DNA of 58,005 bases from NCBI GenBank assembly GCA_017459075.1, contig JAFUDQ010000015.1, positions 1-58,005 of the forward strand. Direction: 5' to 3'. Source of the DNA: Bacteroidales bacterium (GTDB lineage: Bacteria > Bacteroidota > Bacteroidia > Bacteroidales > UBA932). Shown here in pieces: positions 7,857-17,086 of this stretch (position 1 is its first letter; each line of letters starts with the position of its first letter). Made by a program: the position numbers and the translations under genes. The notes below the pieces were generated by a model. The model was given only the letters and a program-made list of their open reading frames with translations. It was not told the origin of the DNA and did not search any database.

Positions 7857-9035
7857 ATGAAACAATTATCAGAGAATCTTTTTTACATCGGAGTCGATGA
7901 CCTTGACCTTGATCTCTTTGAAAGCCAGTATCCCGTTCCCGAAGGGATGGCCTATAATTCATATCTACTTAAAGGACAGAAAATTGCGATACTTGATACC
8001 GCAGACGCAAGGAAGGCTGATGAGTGGCTTGCCAATTTGCAGGAAGCCCTTGCCGGGGCCCAGCCGGACTATCTGGTAATCCATCATCTGGAGCCTGACC
8101 ATTCCGCAGTAATTGCAAGAGTAATGGAACTTTATCCCGGCCTTACAGTCGCCTGTTCTGCCAAGGCGGTCCAGATGCTGGCGCAGTTCTTCCCGGAGGC
8201 TGACTTCAGCGGCCGCACCCTGGCCCTTAAGGAAGGGGAGGCGCTTGACCTTGGCGGCCGCAGCCTGAAATTCCTGGGCGCCCCCATGGTTCACTGGCCT
8301 GAGGTTATGGTATCCTATGACAACGTCAGCGGCACCCTTTTCAGCGCCGATGCCTTCGGAAAATTCGGAGCCCTGTCCAAATGCGGATTCTTTGGTGAGG
8401 ATGAGGAAGACTGGGCCTGCGAGGCCAGGAGATATTATTTCAATATCTGCGGCAAATACGGCACCCCTGTCCAGACCCTCCTCAAGAAAGTATCGGCCCT
8501 TGATGTAAAGGCGATAGCTCCCGCACACGGGCCCATCCTCCGGAAGGAACTTGAAAAGTATATCGGCCTATATAATATATGGAGCAGGTATGAGGCAGAG
8601 AAGGAAGGTGTGCTGGTAGCTTATGCATCCATCCACGGAGGCACTGCAAAGGCTGCCAAAGTGCTTGGAGAGATTATTGCAGCTAAAGGCTTGAAAGCCA
8701 AGGTGATAGACGTCGCCCGTATGGAGGTGTCGGAGGCTGTGGAAGACGCTTTCTCTTATAACAAGGTGGTGCTGGCAGCATCGTCTTATGACGGCGGTCT
8801 CTTCCCTCCGATGTATGATTTCCTCCATCACCTTCAGGACAAGGCATGGCAGAAGCGCCGCATCGGCATTGTAGAAAACGGCTCATGGGCACCGTGCGCC
8901 GGCAGGATAATGAAAGACATGGTCTCCGGCTTTAAGGAGATGGAGGTTCTGGAGCCGGTTGTCACCCTTAAGAGCGTTATGAAGGAAGATGACAAGGCTG
9001 CCCTTGAAAATTTGGCAAACGAAATAATCAAATAA
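7857..9035 (+). CDS. FprA-type flavodiiron protein
   Basis: This 392-residue A-type flavoprotein has an N-terminal metallo-beta-lactamase-like domain with the di-iron motif H77-x-E79-x-D81-H82, a bridging aspartate in SADAFG, and a C-terminal flavodoxin domain from about residue 255 (VAYASIHGGTAKAA) that binds FMN. Such proteins reduce O2 to water or NO to N2O in the cytoplasm of anaerobes. It has its own promoter and is followed after two bases by an S9 peptidase gene, so the two may be co-transcribed without an obvious functional link. Confidence 0.9.
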   Translation: MKQLSENLFYIGVDDLDLDLFESQYPVPEGMAYNSYLLKGQKIAILDTADARKADEWLANLQEALAGAQPDYLVIHHLEPDHSAVIARVMELYPGLTVACSAKAVQMLAQFFPEADFSGRTLALKEGEALDLGGRSLKFLGAPMVHWPEVMVSYDNVSGTLFSADAFGKFGALSKCGFFGEDEEDWACEARRYYFNICGKYGTPVQTLLKKVSALDVKAIAPAHGPILRKELEKYIGLYNIWSRYEAEKEGVLVAYASIHGGTAKAAKVLGEIIAAKGLKAKVIDVARMEVSEAVEDAFSYNKVVLAASSYDGGLFPPMYDFLHHLQDKAWQKRRIGIVENGSWAPCAGRIMKDMVSGFKEMEVLEPVVTLKSVMKEDDKAALENLANEIIK

Positions 9036-9037
9036 TT

Positions 9038-11848
9038 ATGAGAAAGGTATTTACAGCTGCGGTAGCCATTCTTTTGGCAGGTGCTGCGGCAATGGCCCAG
9101 AAGCCGGCCATGACTCATGATGTCTATGATTCATGGCAAAGAGTGACCGGTACCGCGCTCAGTCCGGACGGTGTTTTCCTTTCATGGTCCGTTCTTCCGC
9201 AGGAAGGTGACGGGACTCTTTTCATCAAGCGAACCACAGACGGGAAACTGCTTGAAATACCCCGCGGCGACGGCCTTAAGATTTCTCCTGCGGGAGACTG
9301 GGCTTACTGCCTTGTAAAACCTGCCTTCCAGGACACAAGAAAGGCCAGGATTTCCAAGAAGAAAAAGGAGCAGATGCCAAAGGATTCCCTCGCAGTTATC
9401 AACCTTAAGAATTTGGAAATCAAAAAGTTCGCCGGTGTGACTGGCTTTAAGACCGGCTTTGACGCCATGCCTTACGTGGTGTATTCGCTGGATAAGAAAA
9501 CCGTCATCCTTGACCCTTCTTCACAGTGGGCCGATACCCTTAAAAACGTTGATTCCTACACTCTCAGCCGTGACGGACAGAACCTTGGACTCATATTCAA
9601 GAAAGAGAAGAAAGACAGCCTTTCCCGCAGGGAAGTAGTCCTTTACAACCTTGCCACAAGGACGCGTACAAGTGTGCATCAGGACTGGAAGTTCTATGGC
9701 TCAATGAATTTCAGCCGCCAGGGTGGCGAACTGGTTTTCCTGGCTTCGCAGGATTCCGTTTCCACAGAGCGTGGGGGAGACCGCCACTGCGCAATTATGC
9801 TGTCTGACGGAGGCCCCGCCCGTGAGCTTGTACCGGCTTCATATAATGCCGATGGCAATATCTTCAATCAGAATGCTGCTCCGGTTTTCTCTGCTTCCGG
9901 AGACAGGATTTTCGCCGGAACAGCGCAGTACACCGCCCCCAAGGACTCATCAATAGTGGATTTTGAATCCGCCCGCCTTGATATCTGGAACTGGGACGCC
10001 ATTCTTACCCCTCCTATGCAGAAGGTAATGAAAAGCCGTCTTGAGAAATATGTAAGCCCTGCCGTCATCAGTACTAAGACAGGGGAGGTAACGCCCCTTG
10101 GAACAAGCTTCGCTGACAGGGTAAGCCATTACGGCAACGGCGACGGTGCCTGGGCTCTTGTTGTAGACCGCTCCCCCTACCAGCTCTCTGCTTACTGGGA
10201 TTCAAATCCTTACAACGATGCTTACCTGGTATCTTTGACCGATGGTTCCCGCCGCAAGATTCTGGAGAAGGTTGCAGGCTCTCCGAGGCTATCTCCTGCC
10301 GGAAAATATGCTTACTGGTACGATTGCGATGACCTTCAGTGGTATACTTATGACCTTGCTACCGATGAGATTGTGTGCCTTACGGCAGACTGCCGCACCA
10401 ATTTCTACGATGAAGAGGATGACCATCCGCATTATCCCGGTCCTTATGACGGAAGGCCTTCATGGACAGAGAATGACGAATACGTTCTTATCTGCGACAG
10501 GTACGATGTGTGGAAATTCGCTGCAAACGGCAGCTCCATCGAATGCCTGACAGATGGCGAAGGACGCCAGAACAACGTACGCTTCCGCCTTGCGGACCCT
10601 GTTGACCACAGGATTAATCCCGCGGACATGCGCCTTGGCGCCGCCCATGTGTGGGCCCTTGGCGAGCCTCTTTATTTCACAACTTATGACGAGGGTACAA
10701 AGGAAAACGGCTTCGCAAGCATTCCTTCCGTAAAGCGTTCTGTGCCCCAGTGGTTCAGGAACGGCTTCGTTTACGGTAATGTCGTGAAGGCGGAAAATGC
10801 TGCCGTGGTGGCCTTCCAGAAGGGTAATTTCCGTAATCCTTATGACCTTTACCTCTATGCCCCTAAGGCCGGAAAGAAGGGCTATCCCGCCGCTTTCAAG
10901 GTGACTTTGGACAAGGTGTTCTCCGGTGCCACCAAGCTCACTTCCATCAATCCCCAGCAGGCTAACTACCGTTGGGGTGACGTGCAGCTTGTTCACTGGC
11001 AGGCTTATGACGGAACTCCGCTGGACGGTTTGCTCTTTGTCCCGGACGATGTGGCCGAGGGTACCAAGCTTCCTCTTATGATTTACTTCTATGAGAAGTA
11101 CTCTGAGTCTTTGTATTCTTACAGGCAGCCTGCTCCTTCACGTTCTACCGTGAATATCCCCATGTACGTGAGCAACGGTTATGCAGTGTTCATTCCAGAT
11201 ATAGTTTATGAGTCCGGCCATCCCGGAGAGAGCGCTTACAATTGCATCTGCTCCGGTGCAGAGGCCATGTGCGAGCAGTTCTCCTTCATAGATAAGGAGC
11301 GTATGGCTATCCAGGGCCAGAGCTGGGGAGGATACCAGGTGGCTTACCTTGTTACCCGTACCGACATGTTCCGTGCCGCAGGAGCAGGTGCTCCCGTTGG
11401 CAACATGACAAGTGCTTACGGCGGAATCCGCTGGGAGAGCGGTGTTGCCCGTGCAATGCAGTACGAGCACGGCCAGAGCCGCATCGGCAAATCCCTTTGG
11501 GACGAAGGCGGCCTTGACCTTTATGTAGAAAATTCCCCCGTATTCTTCGTAGATCATGTGACCACTCCGGTTCTCATTATGGCCAATGATGCCGATGGTG
11601 CAGTGCCGTGGTACCAGGGTATAGAATTCTTCAGCAACCTGCGCCGCTTTGGTAAGCCGGCATGGCTTCTTGAGTATAATGACGAGGCTCACAACCTTCG
11701 CGAGAGGCGCAATTGCAAAGACCTTTCCCGCCGCCTGCAGCAGTTCTTTGACCATTATCTTAAGGATGCCCCGATGCCTGCGTGGATGAAGTCCGGCATT
11801 CCTATTACCCGCAAAGGACAGTACTATGGCTTCGAGCCAGCTGATTAA
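9038..11848 (+). CDS. S9 family (prolyl oligopeptidase/DPP-type) peptidase
   Basis: This 936-residue protein has a Sec signal peptide (MRKVFTAAVAILLAGAAAMAQ) and no lipobox, so it is probably periplasmic. A long beta-propeller-like region is followed by an alpha/beta-hydrolase domain. The likely catalytic triad is S762 in GQSWGG, D853 in ADGAVPW and H885 in DEAHNL. S9 enzymes release dipeptides or cleave short peptides. Its start is two bases after the flavodiiron stop and it ends 110 bases before DUF4332. Confidence 0.9.
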   Translation: MRKVFTAAVAILLAGAAAMAQKPAMTHDVYDSWQRVTGTALSPDGVFLSWSVLPQEGDGTLFIKRTTDGKLLEIPRGDGLKISPAGDWAYCLVKPAFQDTRKARISKKKKEQMPKDSLAVINLKNLEIKKFAGVTGFKTGFDAMPYVVYSLDKKTVILDPSSQWADTLKNVDSYTLSRDGQNLGLIFKKEKKDSLSRREVVLYNLATRTRTSVHQDWKFYGSMNFSRQGGELVFLASQDSVSTERGGDRHCAIMLSDGGPARELVPASYNADGNIFNQNAAPVFSASGDRIFAGTAQYTAPKDSSIVDFESARLDIWNWDAILTPPMQKVMKSRLEKYVSPAVISTKTGEVTPLGTSFADRVSHYGNGDGAWALVVDRSPYQLSAYWDSNPYNDAYLVSLTDGSRRKILEKVAGSPRLSPAGKYAYWYDCDDLQWYTYDLATDEIVCLTADCRTNFYDEEDDHPHYPGPYDGRPSWTENDEYVLICDRYDVWKFAANGSSIECLTDGEGRQNNVRFRLADPVDHRINPADMRLGAAHVWALGEPLYFTTYDEGTKENGFASIPSVKRSVPQWFRNGFVYGNVVKAENAAVVAFQKGNFRNPYDLYLYAPKAGKKGYPAAFKVTLDKVFSGATKLTSINPQQANYRWGDVQLVHWQAYDGTPLDGLLFVPDDVAEGTKLPLMIYFYEKYSESLYSYRQPAPSRSTVNIPMYVSNGYAVFIPDIVYESGHPGESAYNCICSGAEAMCEQFSFIDKERMAIQGQSWGGYQVAYLVTRTDMFRAAGAGAPVGNMTSAYGGIRWESGVARAMQYEHGQSRIGKSLWDEGGLDLYVENSPVFFVDHVTTPVLIMANDADGAVPWYQGIEFFSNLRRFGKPAWLLEYNDEAHNLRERRNCKDLSRRLQQFFDHYLKDAPMPAWMKSGIPITRKGQYYGFEPAD

Positions 11849-11863
11849 ATCGGTTAAATTTCT

Positions 11864-11895
11864 TTTGGAATTCTGAACAGGATTCAGTAAATTTG
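11864..11895 (+). promoter_or_regulatory. Promoter of the DUF4332 gene
   Basis: TTTG at 11864-11867 is followed after exactly 20 bases by TAAATTTG (11888-11895), a full Bacteroidota promoter. The ATG at 11959 leaves a leader of about 55-60 bases. Confidence 0.65.
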
Positions 11896-11958
11896 AGCGA
11901 CTTTATTTTAAGAACATATAAATAACTTATTCAATAACAACTTTTAAATTAAACGATT

Positions 11959-12366
11959 ATGGGTTACAATGTTGTTGACATCCAGGGCATCGGTCCTGTA
12001 TACGCAGAAAAGCTCATCGCTGCAGGTGTTGCTACTGTAGATCAGCTTCTTGAAAAAGGCAGCACCCCCAAGGGCCGCAAGGAACTTGAGGATACCACCG
12101 GAATCTCCGGCAAACTCATCCTCACATGGGTTAACCATGCAGACCTTTGCAGAATCAAGGGCATAGGCCCTCAGTTCTCTGAGCTTCTTGAGGCAGCTGG
12201 TGTTGATACTGTTGCAGAGCTCGCACACCGCAATGCAGCTAACCTTGAGAAAACAATGCTTGAGGTTAATGAAAAAGAGCATCGCACAAAGAGGGTTCCC
12301 ACCGCAGCAGAGCTCCAGAAGATGATTGACCAGGCTAAGGAACTTCCCAAAGTCGTTCAGTATTAA
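11959..12366 (+). CDS. DUF4332 helix-hairpin-helix protein
   Basis: This 135-residue cytoplasmic protein contains two helix-hairpin-helix-like units, IQGIGPVYAEKL (8-19) and IKGIGPQFSELL, typical of DUF4332, which usually binds DNA non-specifically through the backbone. The family has no settled function. It has its own promoter and a strong terminator immediately downstream, so it is a monocistronic unit. Confidence 0.8.
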   Translation: MGYNVVDIQGIGPVYAEKLIAAGVATVDQLLEKGSTPKGRKELEDTTGISGKLILTWVNHADLCRIKGIGPQFSELLEAAGVDTVAELAHRNAANLEKTMLEVNEKEHRTKRVPTAAELQKMIDQAKELPKVVQY

Positions 12367-12389
12367 TCTTTAAGGGTTAAACCCGCAGT

Positions 12390-12424
12390 AAAGAGGTCGG
12401 CCAAATTTTTTGGTCGACCTCTTT
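12390..12424. terminator. Bidirectional terminator hairpin
   Basis: Arms 12390-12402 and 12412-12424 pair over 13 bases with one mismatch, around an A/T-rich loop containing a T run. It separates the convergent DUF4332 and DUF3943 genes. Confidence 0.7.
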
Positions 12425-12427
12425 GTG

Positions 12428-13765
12428 TTAAAGGGTATATCTTAGGCCCAGGCGGAATTCCGTGGTGCGGGCCTTTGAGTCCGGATAGTATTTGTAGCGG
12501 GAGTCACGTCCAAGACGGGTGGCGGAGAGTCTCAGGCCCCAATGTCCGGTAACGTTTATGTCAAGTTCCGGAGAGAGTACGAAGGCCCAGGAATAGCCTT
12601 TGTCTCCCATTGTATCTGTGTAGAGGGGGTCAAGGACGCCTGTTTCTACATCTGTCCTGGCGGCGGAAGTGTAGTTGCCCCAGGTGTTGAGGTAGAATAC
12701 TTTCGCCTGGAAAGAGAGCTTTATCCTTTCCCATAAATTAATGGAAGTCAGGGATTTAAGGGCAAAGCCGCTGCCCATGTTGTAATGGCGCTCGATTATG
12801 AAGAGGTTGGGGTTTTCTACTGCGCCAAGGGCTATGATGTCTGCGAACAGGGCTTGCTGCAGGGTAGCGCTGCTGCCTTCCTGGCGGAACATCAGGCCGG
12901 GGCCTGCCGCCACGGTCTCAGAGAAATTGAAGAGGGGATTCGCCTCATCTTCACGGGCGTACCTGTTGTGATAGAAATCGTATTGCTGCCATATGCCAAA
13001 GAGGGCGCTGGCGTTTTCGCCGGTCTCCAGTTCTTTGCCCCAGAGCCGTCCTGTTATGCTCATGGCGCCAAAAAGGGGCTGGGTGTTGGATGAGCCAAGG
13101 TGCATCGTTGTGCTCCCGAAGAAATAATCAAAGGGACGGTCTTCGGAGGCGTCAAAGGCGTCTCCGTATTCAAGGTCAAGGGACAGAGTCGGATAATGAC
13201 CGCCATGGGTGATATCGGCACCATCGGCCATAAAACGGTCTCCAAGTGTAAGGTTGAGGGTGAGAGGAAAGCGGCTCCTTGAATTGCGGTGTAGTACATA
13301 ATCAAGCCCGCGGTGCATAACTTCTCCAAAGGCGGCGCCTGTGAGTGAGGTGGCAAGGAGGTCGTTAAATCCCGGCGGCTCTTTTTCTGCAAATAATTCC
13401 CAAATAAGGCTTCCGGCGGTGGAAAAAGGCAGTGACTGCCAGAAGTTAAAGCCGCTCATTCGGCTGGCCAGAAAGTAGAGGCCGCCGTTAAAGGGGTGCC
13501 CAAGGTGATTGGTGGCAAGGCGGTCGCTGTCCCAGACAAAGCCGGTTTTGAAGTTGTTCTTTATTGTTTTTGCATTAATCTTGGCGAATTCGCTTTTTTG
13601 AATATATCTGTCATAGGCCCAGACCGCTCCGTTAATGGCTATGGTGTATCCTGATGCGGCCCAAACACTTGGCCTGGATTGCAGTGAATCGCAGTAATCC
13701 GTGGTTTGGGCGGAAAGCCTTGAAGCAGAAAAAGCAAGCAGTATTATCAGTAAAAAGTTCTTCAT
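12428..13765 (-). CDS. DUF3943 outer-membrane protein
   Basis: This 445-residue protein has a signal peptide ending in LSAQ and then the DUF3943 pattern, including ATNHLGHPFNGGLYFLASR and an SLIWELFAE segment. The C-terminal half is rich in alternating aromatic strands and ends FRLGLRYTL, as expected for an outer-membrane beta-barrel. Function is unknown. It converges on DUF4332 and is divergent from the SUMF1-fold lipoprotein; a TAnnTTTG box on the minus strand (13779-13772) lies only six bases before its ATG, so any leader would be extremely short. Confidence 0.75.
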   Translation of the reverse strand: MKNFLLIILLAFSASRLSAQTTDYCDSLQSRPSVWAASGYTIAINGAVWAYDRYIQKSEFAKINAKTIKNNFKTGFVWDSDRLATNHLGHPFNGGLYFLASRMSGFNFWQSLPFSTAGSLIWELFAEKEPPGFNDLLATSLTGAAFGEVMHRGLDYVLHRNSRSRFPLTLNLTLGDRFMADGADITHGGHYPTLSLDLEYGDAFDASEDRPFDYFFGSTTMHLGSSNTQPLFGAMSITGRLWGKELETGENASALFGIWQQYDFYHNRYAREDEANPLFNFSETVAAGPGLMFRQEGSSATLQQALFADIIALGAVENPNLFIIERHYNMGSGFALKSLTSINLWERIKLSFQAKVFYLNTWGNYTSAARTDVETGVLDPLYTDTMGDKGYSWAFVLSPELDINVTGHWGLRLSATRLGRDSRYKYYPDSKARTTEFRLGLRYTL

Positions 13766-13811
13766 TCATTGCAAAAATACAATAATTCTTAAAAATTCCA
13801 TCTTAAATGAC

Positions 13812-13819
13812 TATATTTG
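13812..13819 (+). promoter_or_regulatory. -7 box of the SUMF1-fold gene
   Basis: TATATTTG matches TAnnTTTG, 23 bases before the ATG at 13843. Confidence 0.5.
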
Positions 13820-13842
13820 TTTGATTGAAAATAATTTATGCT

Positions 13843-15135
13843 ATGATAAAGAGAATACTTAACACATTGGTCCTGGTTGCCGCAGCTGTAATGGTGGCAG
13901 CCTGCGGAGGTTCTGATAATTATCCGTCGATAGTTGATGTTCAGCCGTCTTATACCGTTGGCAACGTTACTTTCAATATGAAGTCTTCTGAAGGCGGATT
14001 TTTCACTTTCAGGATGCTTCGCACTGGCCGGAAGGTAGAGAATGCCGATGCCTTTGAGGAGGTTATGGTTAATGGCTATTCTATTATGGAAAAGCCTGTA
14101 AGCCAGGCGCTTTGGGAGGCTGTAACTGGCAGCAATCCTTCTGCTGTGAAGGCGGCTGACCAGCCTGTTACCAATGTTTCCTTAAGTGATTGCGAGTCTT
14201 TTGCCAAGAAGCTTTCAAAGACTCTTGGAATCAGGTTCATTGTGCCTACGGAGGTTATTTATGAGCATGCGGCTTATACCGGCCTTTTTGCCCAGGATTT
14301 GAAGTATTCAGAGTGGGTGTCAGACAAATTCAAGGAGGGCACTACTATGAATACTTGCCGTACGGTTTCGTCCAGGAATGCTTTTCCTTCTGCAACCAAG
14401 TCCGGTGCCCTGACCGTCCGTCTTGCTGTTGTCAGCGGTTATCCTGTTCCTCAAAGGTATGAGCTGGCTTTAAATGGCGATGTTTCCAGCCGCGAGCATG
14501 TGTGTGCCAATGAGAAAATCACCGTTGGAAGTGAGACTGTCGTTATGAAGGCTGTGAAGGGCGGTACTTTCCAGATGGGGGACCGTACCGGCAGCGGGGC
14601 TGATAATGAGCCTGCTGTGACGACTGCTACGGTAGAGGATTTTGAGATTGCTGATGCTGAGGTGACTGCGGGGCTCTGGCTTGAGGTTATGGGCTGGCTT
14701 CCGCTTGGAAACTATCCTAATGAGCTTAAGAAGCCTGTTGTGAATGTTTCATGGTATCGTGCGCAGGAGTTTATCCTGAAGCTTAACGAGCTTACTGGCA
14801 GGCAGTTCCGTCTTCCGTCCGAGGCTGAGTGGGAGTATGCTGCGCGTGGTGGCCAGAATGATGGTAACACTTTGTTCAGTGGCAGTGCTTATGCGCGTTT
14901 TGTGGCCGTTAATCTGGATAATTCTGTGAAGGGGGCTCCGGCGAATGTTCGTTCTTTGAATGATAATGAGCTTGGGCTGTATGATATGTCAGGGAATGTT
15001 TGGGAGTGGGTTAATGAGGGTGTTGTGCGTGGCGGTAGTGCTGCCAGCCCTTACAAGGTTTGCACGGTTAGTCACAGGACTGTTGTTCCCAAAATCAATA
15101 TTAAAAGTACATTTGGTTTCCGTTTAGCAATCTAG
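13843..15135 (+). CDS. Lipoprotein with two FGE/SUMF1-fold domains
   Basis: ATG 13843 opens the lipoprotein signal MIKRILNTLVLVAAAVMVAAC; an upstream TTG in frame adds residues without a better leader. Two formylglycine-generating-enzyme-like domains follow. The first (about residues 35-200) is diverged: EKPVSQALWEAVTGSNPSA and QPVTNVSLSDCESF. The second (about 230-430) is more typical: FQMGD, LPSEAEWEYAARGG, LYDMSGNVWEWV, RGGS and a terminal GFRLAI. The paired catalytic cysteines of true FGE are not seen, so a binding or structural role at the cell surface is likelier than sulfatase maturation. Tandem arrangement suggests internal duplication. Confidence 0.8.
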   Translation: MIKRILNTLVLVAAAVMVAACGGSDNYPSIVDVQPSYTVGNVTFNMKSSEGGFFTFRMLRTGRKVENADAFEEVMVNGYSIMEKPVSQALWEAVTGSNPSAVKAADQPVTNVSLSDCESFAKKLSKTLGIRFIVPTEVIYEHAAYTGLFAQDLKYSEWVSDKFKEGTTMNTCRTVSSRNAFPSATKSGALTVRLAVVSGYPVPQRYELALNGDVSSREHVCANEKITVGSETVVMKAVKGGTFQMGDRTGSGADNEPAVTTATVEDFEIADAEVTAGLWLEVMGWLPLGNYPNELKKPVVNVSWYRAQEFILKLNELTGRQFRLPSEAEWEYAARGGQNDGNTLFSGSAYARFVAVNLDNSVKGAPANVRSLNDNELGLYDMSGNVWEWVNEGVVRGGSAASPYKVCTVSHRTVVPKINIKSTFGFRLAI

Positions 15136-15138
15136 CAA

Positions 15139-15984
15139 TTGTTAATAAGGGTATATAGTTTTTCGGGGGTGTACCGGGAACGGGAGTATGGGTTTCCGGC
15201 GGGGGCTGAGTGCGTTGATTTTACGGGGTTAGGGGGTACGTCCTGCTATTGTGATGAGGCGGCAAGGGAGCAGATTTTGAGATTCCTCGACTCCGCTCGG
15301 AATGACACCTGTCATTTCGACCGAGGGGAGTCCGCCTGTCATTTCGAGCGAGGGGAGTCCGCCTGTCATTTCGACCGAGCGAAGCGAGTGGAGAAATCTC
15401 TAAATTTTATTGACTCCGGAGACTACCACTACGTATCGGCCCTGATGCTCGAAGGAATCCGTGAGCCATTCTCTCTGGTGCTGCTGGACAATCACCCGGA
15501 CATGCAGTCTCCGGCTTTCGGCGGAGACATCCTGAGCTGCGGCGGCTGGGTCCGATGGGCCCTTGAAAGAATGCCCATGCTGCAAAGGGTCATAATAATA
15601 GGAATCGACCCTGAACTTGCAGGGGAAACAGAAGGCTTCGGTGACCGTTTGACAGTGCTTCCACGGGAAGAAAAGGACAGCGGAAAGGAACAATTGGCCG
15701 CCCTGAAAACATGGCTGGAAGCCTCTCAGGAGCCGGTTTACCTGTCCGTTGACAAAGACGTCCTGGCCCCGGAATTCGCGTCCACAGACTGGAGCCAGGG
15801 AACGATGACACTTGATACCCTTCTTGAAATTTGCGGCACCGTCGCCGGCAGCGGAAGACTGCTCGGAACTGACGTCTGCGGGGAACTCACGGCCGCCAAG
15901 GGAGGTGCCGAAAAAGATTTCATTAAGAACTCTGACGTAAACAATAAGATATATCAAAATTTATTTCTATATTTGAAGGATTAA
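15139..15984 (+). CDS. Arginase/ureohydrolase-fold protein with an in-frame repeat insertion
   Basis: This 281-residue frame carries arginase-fold metal motifs: LDNHPDMQ (116-123, like DAHxD), SVDKDVL and a late GTDVCGE. The usual N-terminal GDHS motif is not seen. Residues about 50-88 (HFDRGES, HFERGES, HFDRAKRVEKSL) are not arginase sequence; they translate the dispersed TGTCATTTCG repeat inserted in frame. The start is uncertain (TTG 15139 is the first in frame after the previous stop). Whether the protein still folds is unclear. The gene may instead be a remnant kept open by chance, but the downstream frame is long and well conserved. Its 3' end contains the promoter for the glycine cleavage genes. 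Confidence 0.6.
   Translation: MLIRVYSFSGVYREREYGFPAGAECVDFTGLGGTSCYCDEAAREQILRFLDSARNDTCHFDRGESACHFERGESACHFDRAKRVEKSLNFIDSGDYHYVSALMLEGIREPFSLVLLDNHPDMQSPAFGGDILSCGGWVRWALERMPMLQRVIIIGIDPELAGETEGFGDRLTVLPREEKDSGKEQLAALKTWLEASQEPVYLSVDKDVLAPEFASTDWSQGTMTLDTLLEICGTVAGSGRLLGTDVCGELTAAKGGAEKDFIKNSDVNNKIYQNLFLYLKD
15285..15405. repeat. Dispersed TGTCATTTCG repeat, in-frame copy
   Basis: Three TGTCATTTCG units (from about 15309, 15339 and 15365) follow an inverted unit (ctccgctcggaatgacac) and end in GAGAAATCT. Related copies lie at 21641-21720, 29683-29722 and 55036-55145. This copy is translated within the arginase-fold gene. Confidence 0.8.
15968..15975 (+). promoter_or_regulatory. -7 box for lplA and the glycine cleavage genes
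   Basis: TATATTTG matches TAnnTTTG and lies at the very end of the upstream gene, 45 bases before lplA. A short hairpin (15978-15985 with 16002-16009) sits in the leader. No glycine riboswitch was recognised. Confidence 0.5.
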
Positions 15985-16020
15985 AGAAATGAAGTAATTT
16001 TTTTAATCCGCAAGGCATTA

Positions 16021-17082
16021 ATGAAGCATATAGCTTTACCTGAAAATGGTCAGAAAAGACTGGTCTGGTATCTGGCAATGGAAGAATTCGTTGCCGCACA
16101 CCTGACCGCCCTGGTCCCGCCTTCAGAAAGGGGAGAGAGGGAAGCCTTCTTCATCTGGCAAGTACCCCCAACTGTAATCTTCGGCCGTAATCAGGTAATG
16201 GAAGCCGAGGTCAATCTGAATTACTGCAAATCCCACGATGTCAAGTTCTTCCGTCGCAAAAGCGGTGGCGGCTGCGTGTACGCAGACCTTGGCAACGTGA
16301 TGCTCTCTTACGTCTGCGACGGAACCGACGTCGCCTTCACCTTCAGCCGTTTCCTTAGCCAGGTGGCCCTTTGCCTCCGCCGTCTTGGCGTCGATGCGCA
16401 GGTTAGCGGAAGGAACGACGTAATGATTGGCGAACGCAAAGTCTCCGGCAACGCCTTCTCCCTTCTCCCGAAGGGCAGCATCGTCCATGGAACAATGATG
16501 TATGATGTTGATTTTGAGGCGCTTGTGGCCGCAATCACCCCTTCGCATGGAAAAATCAGCAGTAAAGGCGTAAGCTCCGTTCGCAGCCACGTCACCAACC
16601 TTAAGGAAGAATTGGAAGCTGTCCGCAAGCCAGTGGGGCTGGAGGCCTTCAAACGCCATCTTATCAGCTTTTTCTGTGCCGATGCTGCTGGAAAACTTGA
16701 TGAGGTTGTGCTGTCGGAGGCTGATATGGCAGAGATTGACCGCATAGAACAGACTTATCTTGACCCTGCCTTCCTGGAAGGGAAGCAACACAGCTACAGC
16801 GTGTCCTTCGGCGGCCGCGTAGAGGGCGCAGGAGAGGTTAAGGTAGTCATCGGTCTTAATAATGAAATCATTGGTTCAGTGCGCCTAGAGGGCGATTTTT
16901 TCCAGACAAGGGAGAGTGCGGCGGAAGAGCTGGAGGCTGCCATCAAAGGGCTGCCGCTGGAGGAGGATGTCATCGGCAAAGCGCTTGAAAATAAAGATTT
17001 GGGAATAATGGGACTGTCGGCTGAAAGCCTTCTTGGACTGCTGTTCCCGGAAAAATCGGCAAATAGTATTAACAACAAATAA
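16021..17082 (+). CDS. lplA: Lipoate--protein ligase
   Basis: This 353-residue protein is of normal length for LplA and has the lipoate-binding segment FFRRKSGGGCVYADLGN and the catalytic lysine region GERKVSGNA. It activates lipoate with ATP and attaches it to a lysine of GcvH and other lipoyl domains. It lies four bases upstream of gcvT, directly tying lipoate salvage to the glycine cleavage system encoded next. Confidence 0.9.
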   Translation: MKHIALPENGQKRLVWYLAMEEFVAAHLTALVPPSERGEREAFFIWQVPPTVIFGRNQVMEAEVNLNYCKSHDVKFFRRKSGGGCVYADLGNVMLSYVCDGTDVAFTFSRFLSQVALCLRRLGVDAQVSGRNDVMIGERKVSGNAFSLLPKGSIVHGTMMYDVDFEALVAAITPSHGKISSKGVSSVRSHVTNLKEELEAVRKPVGLEAFKRHLISFFCADAAGKLDEVVLSEADMAEIDRIEQTYLDPAFLEGKQHSYSVSFGGRVEGAGEVKVVIGLNNEIIGSVRLEGDFFQTRESAAEELEAAIKGLPLEEDVIGKALENKDLGIMGLSAESLLGLLFPEKSANSINNK

Positions 17083-17086
17083 CACT

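Noticed and set aside
15976-17086. Glycine riboswitch upstream of or within the lplA-gcvT region
   Set aside because: There is no room before gcvT and the short hairpin before lplA lacks the tandem aptamer layout.
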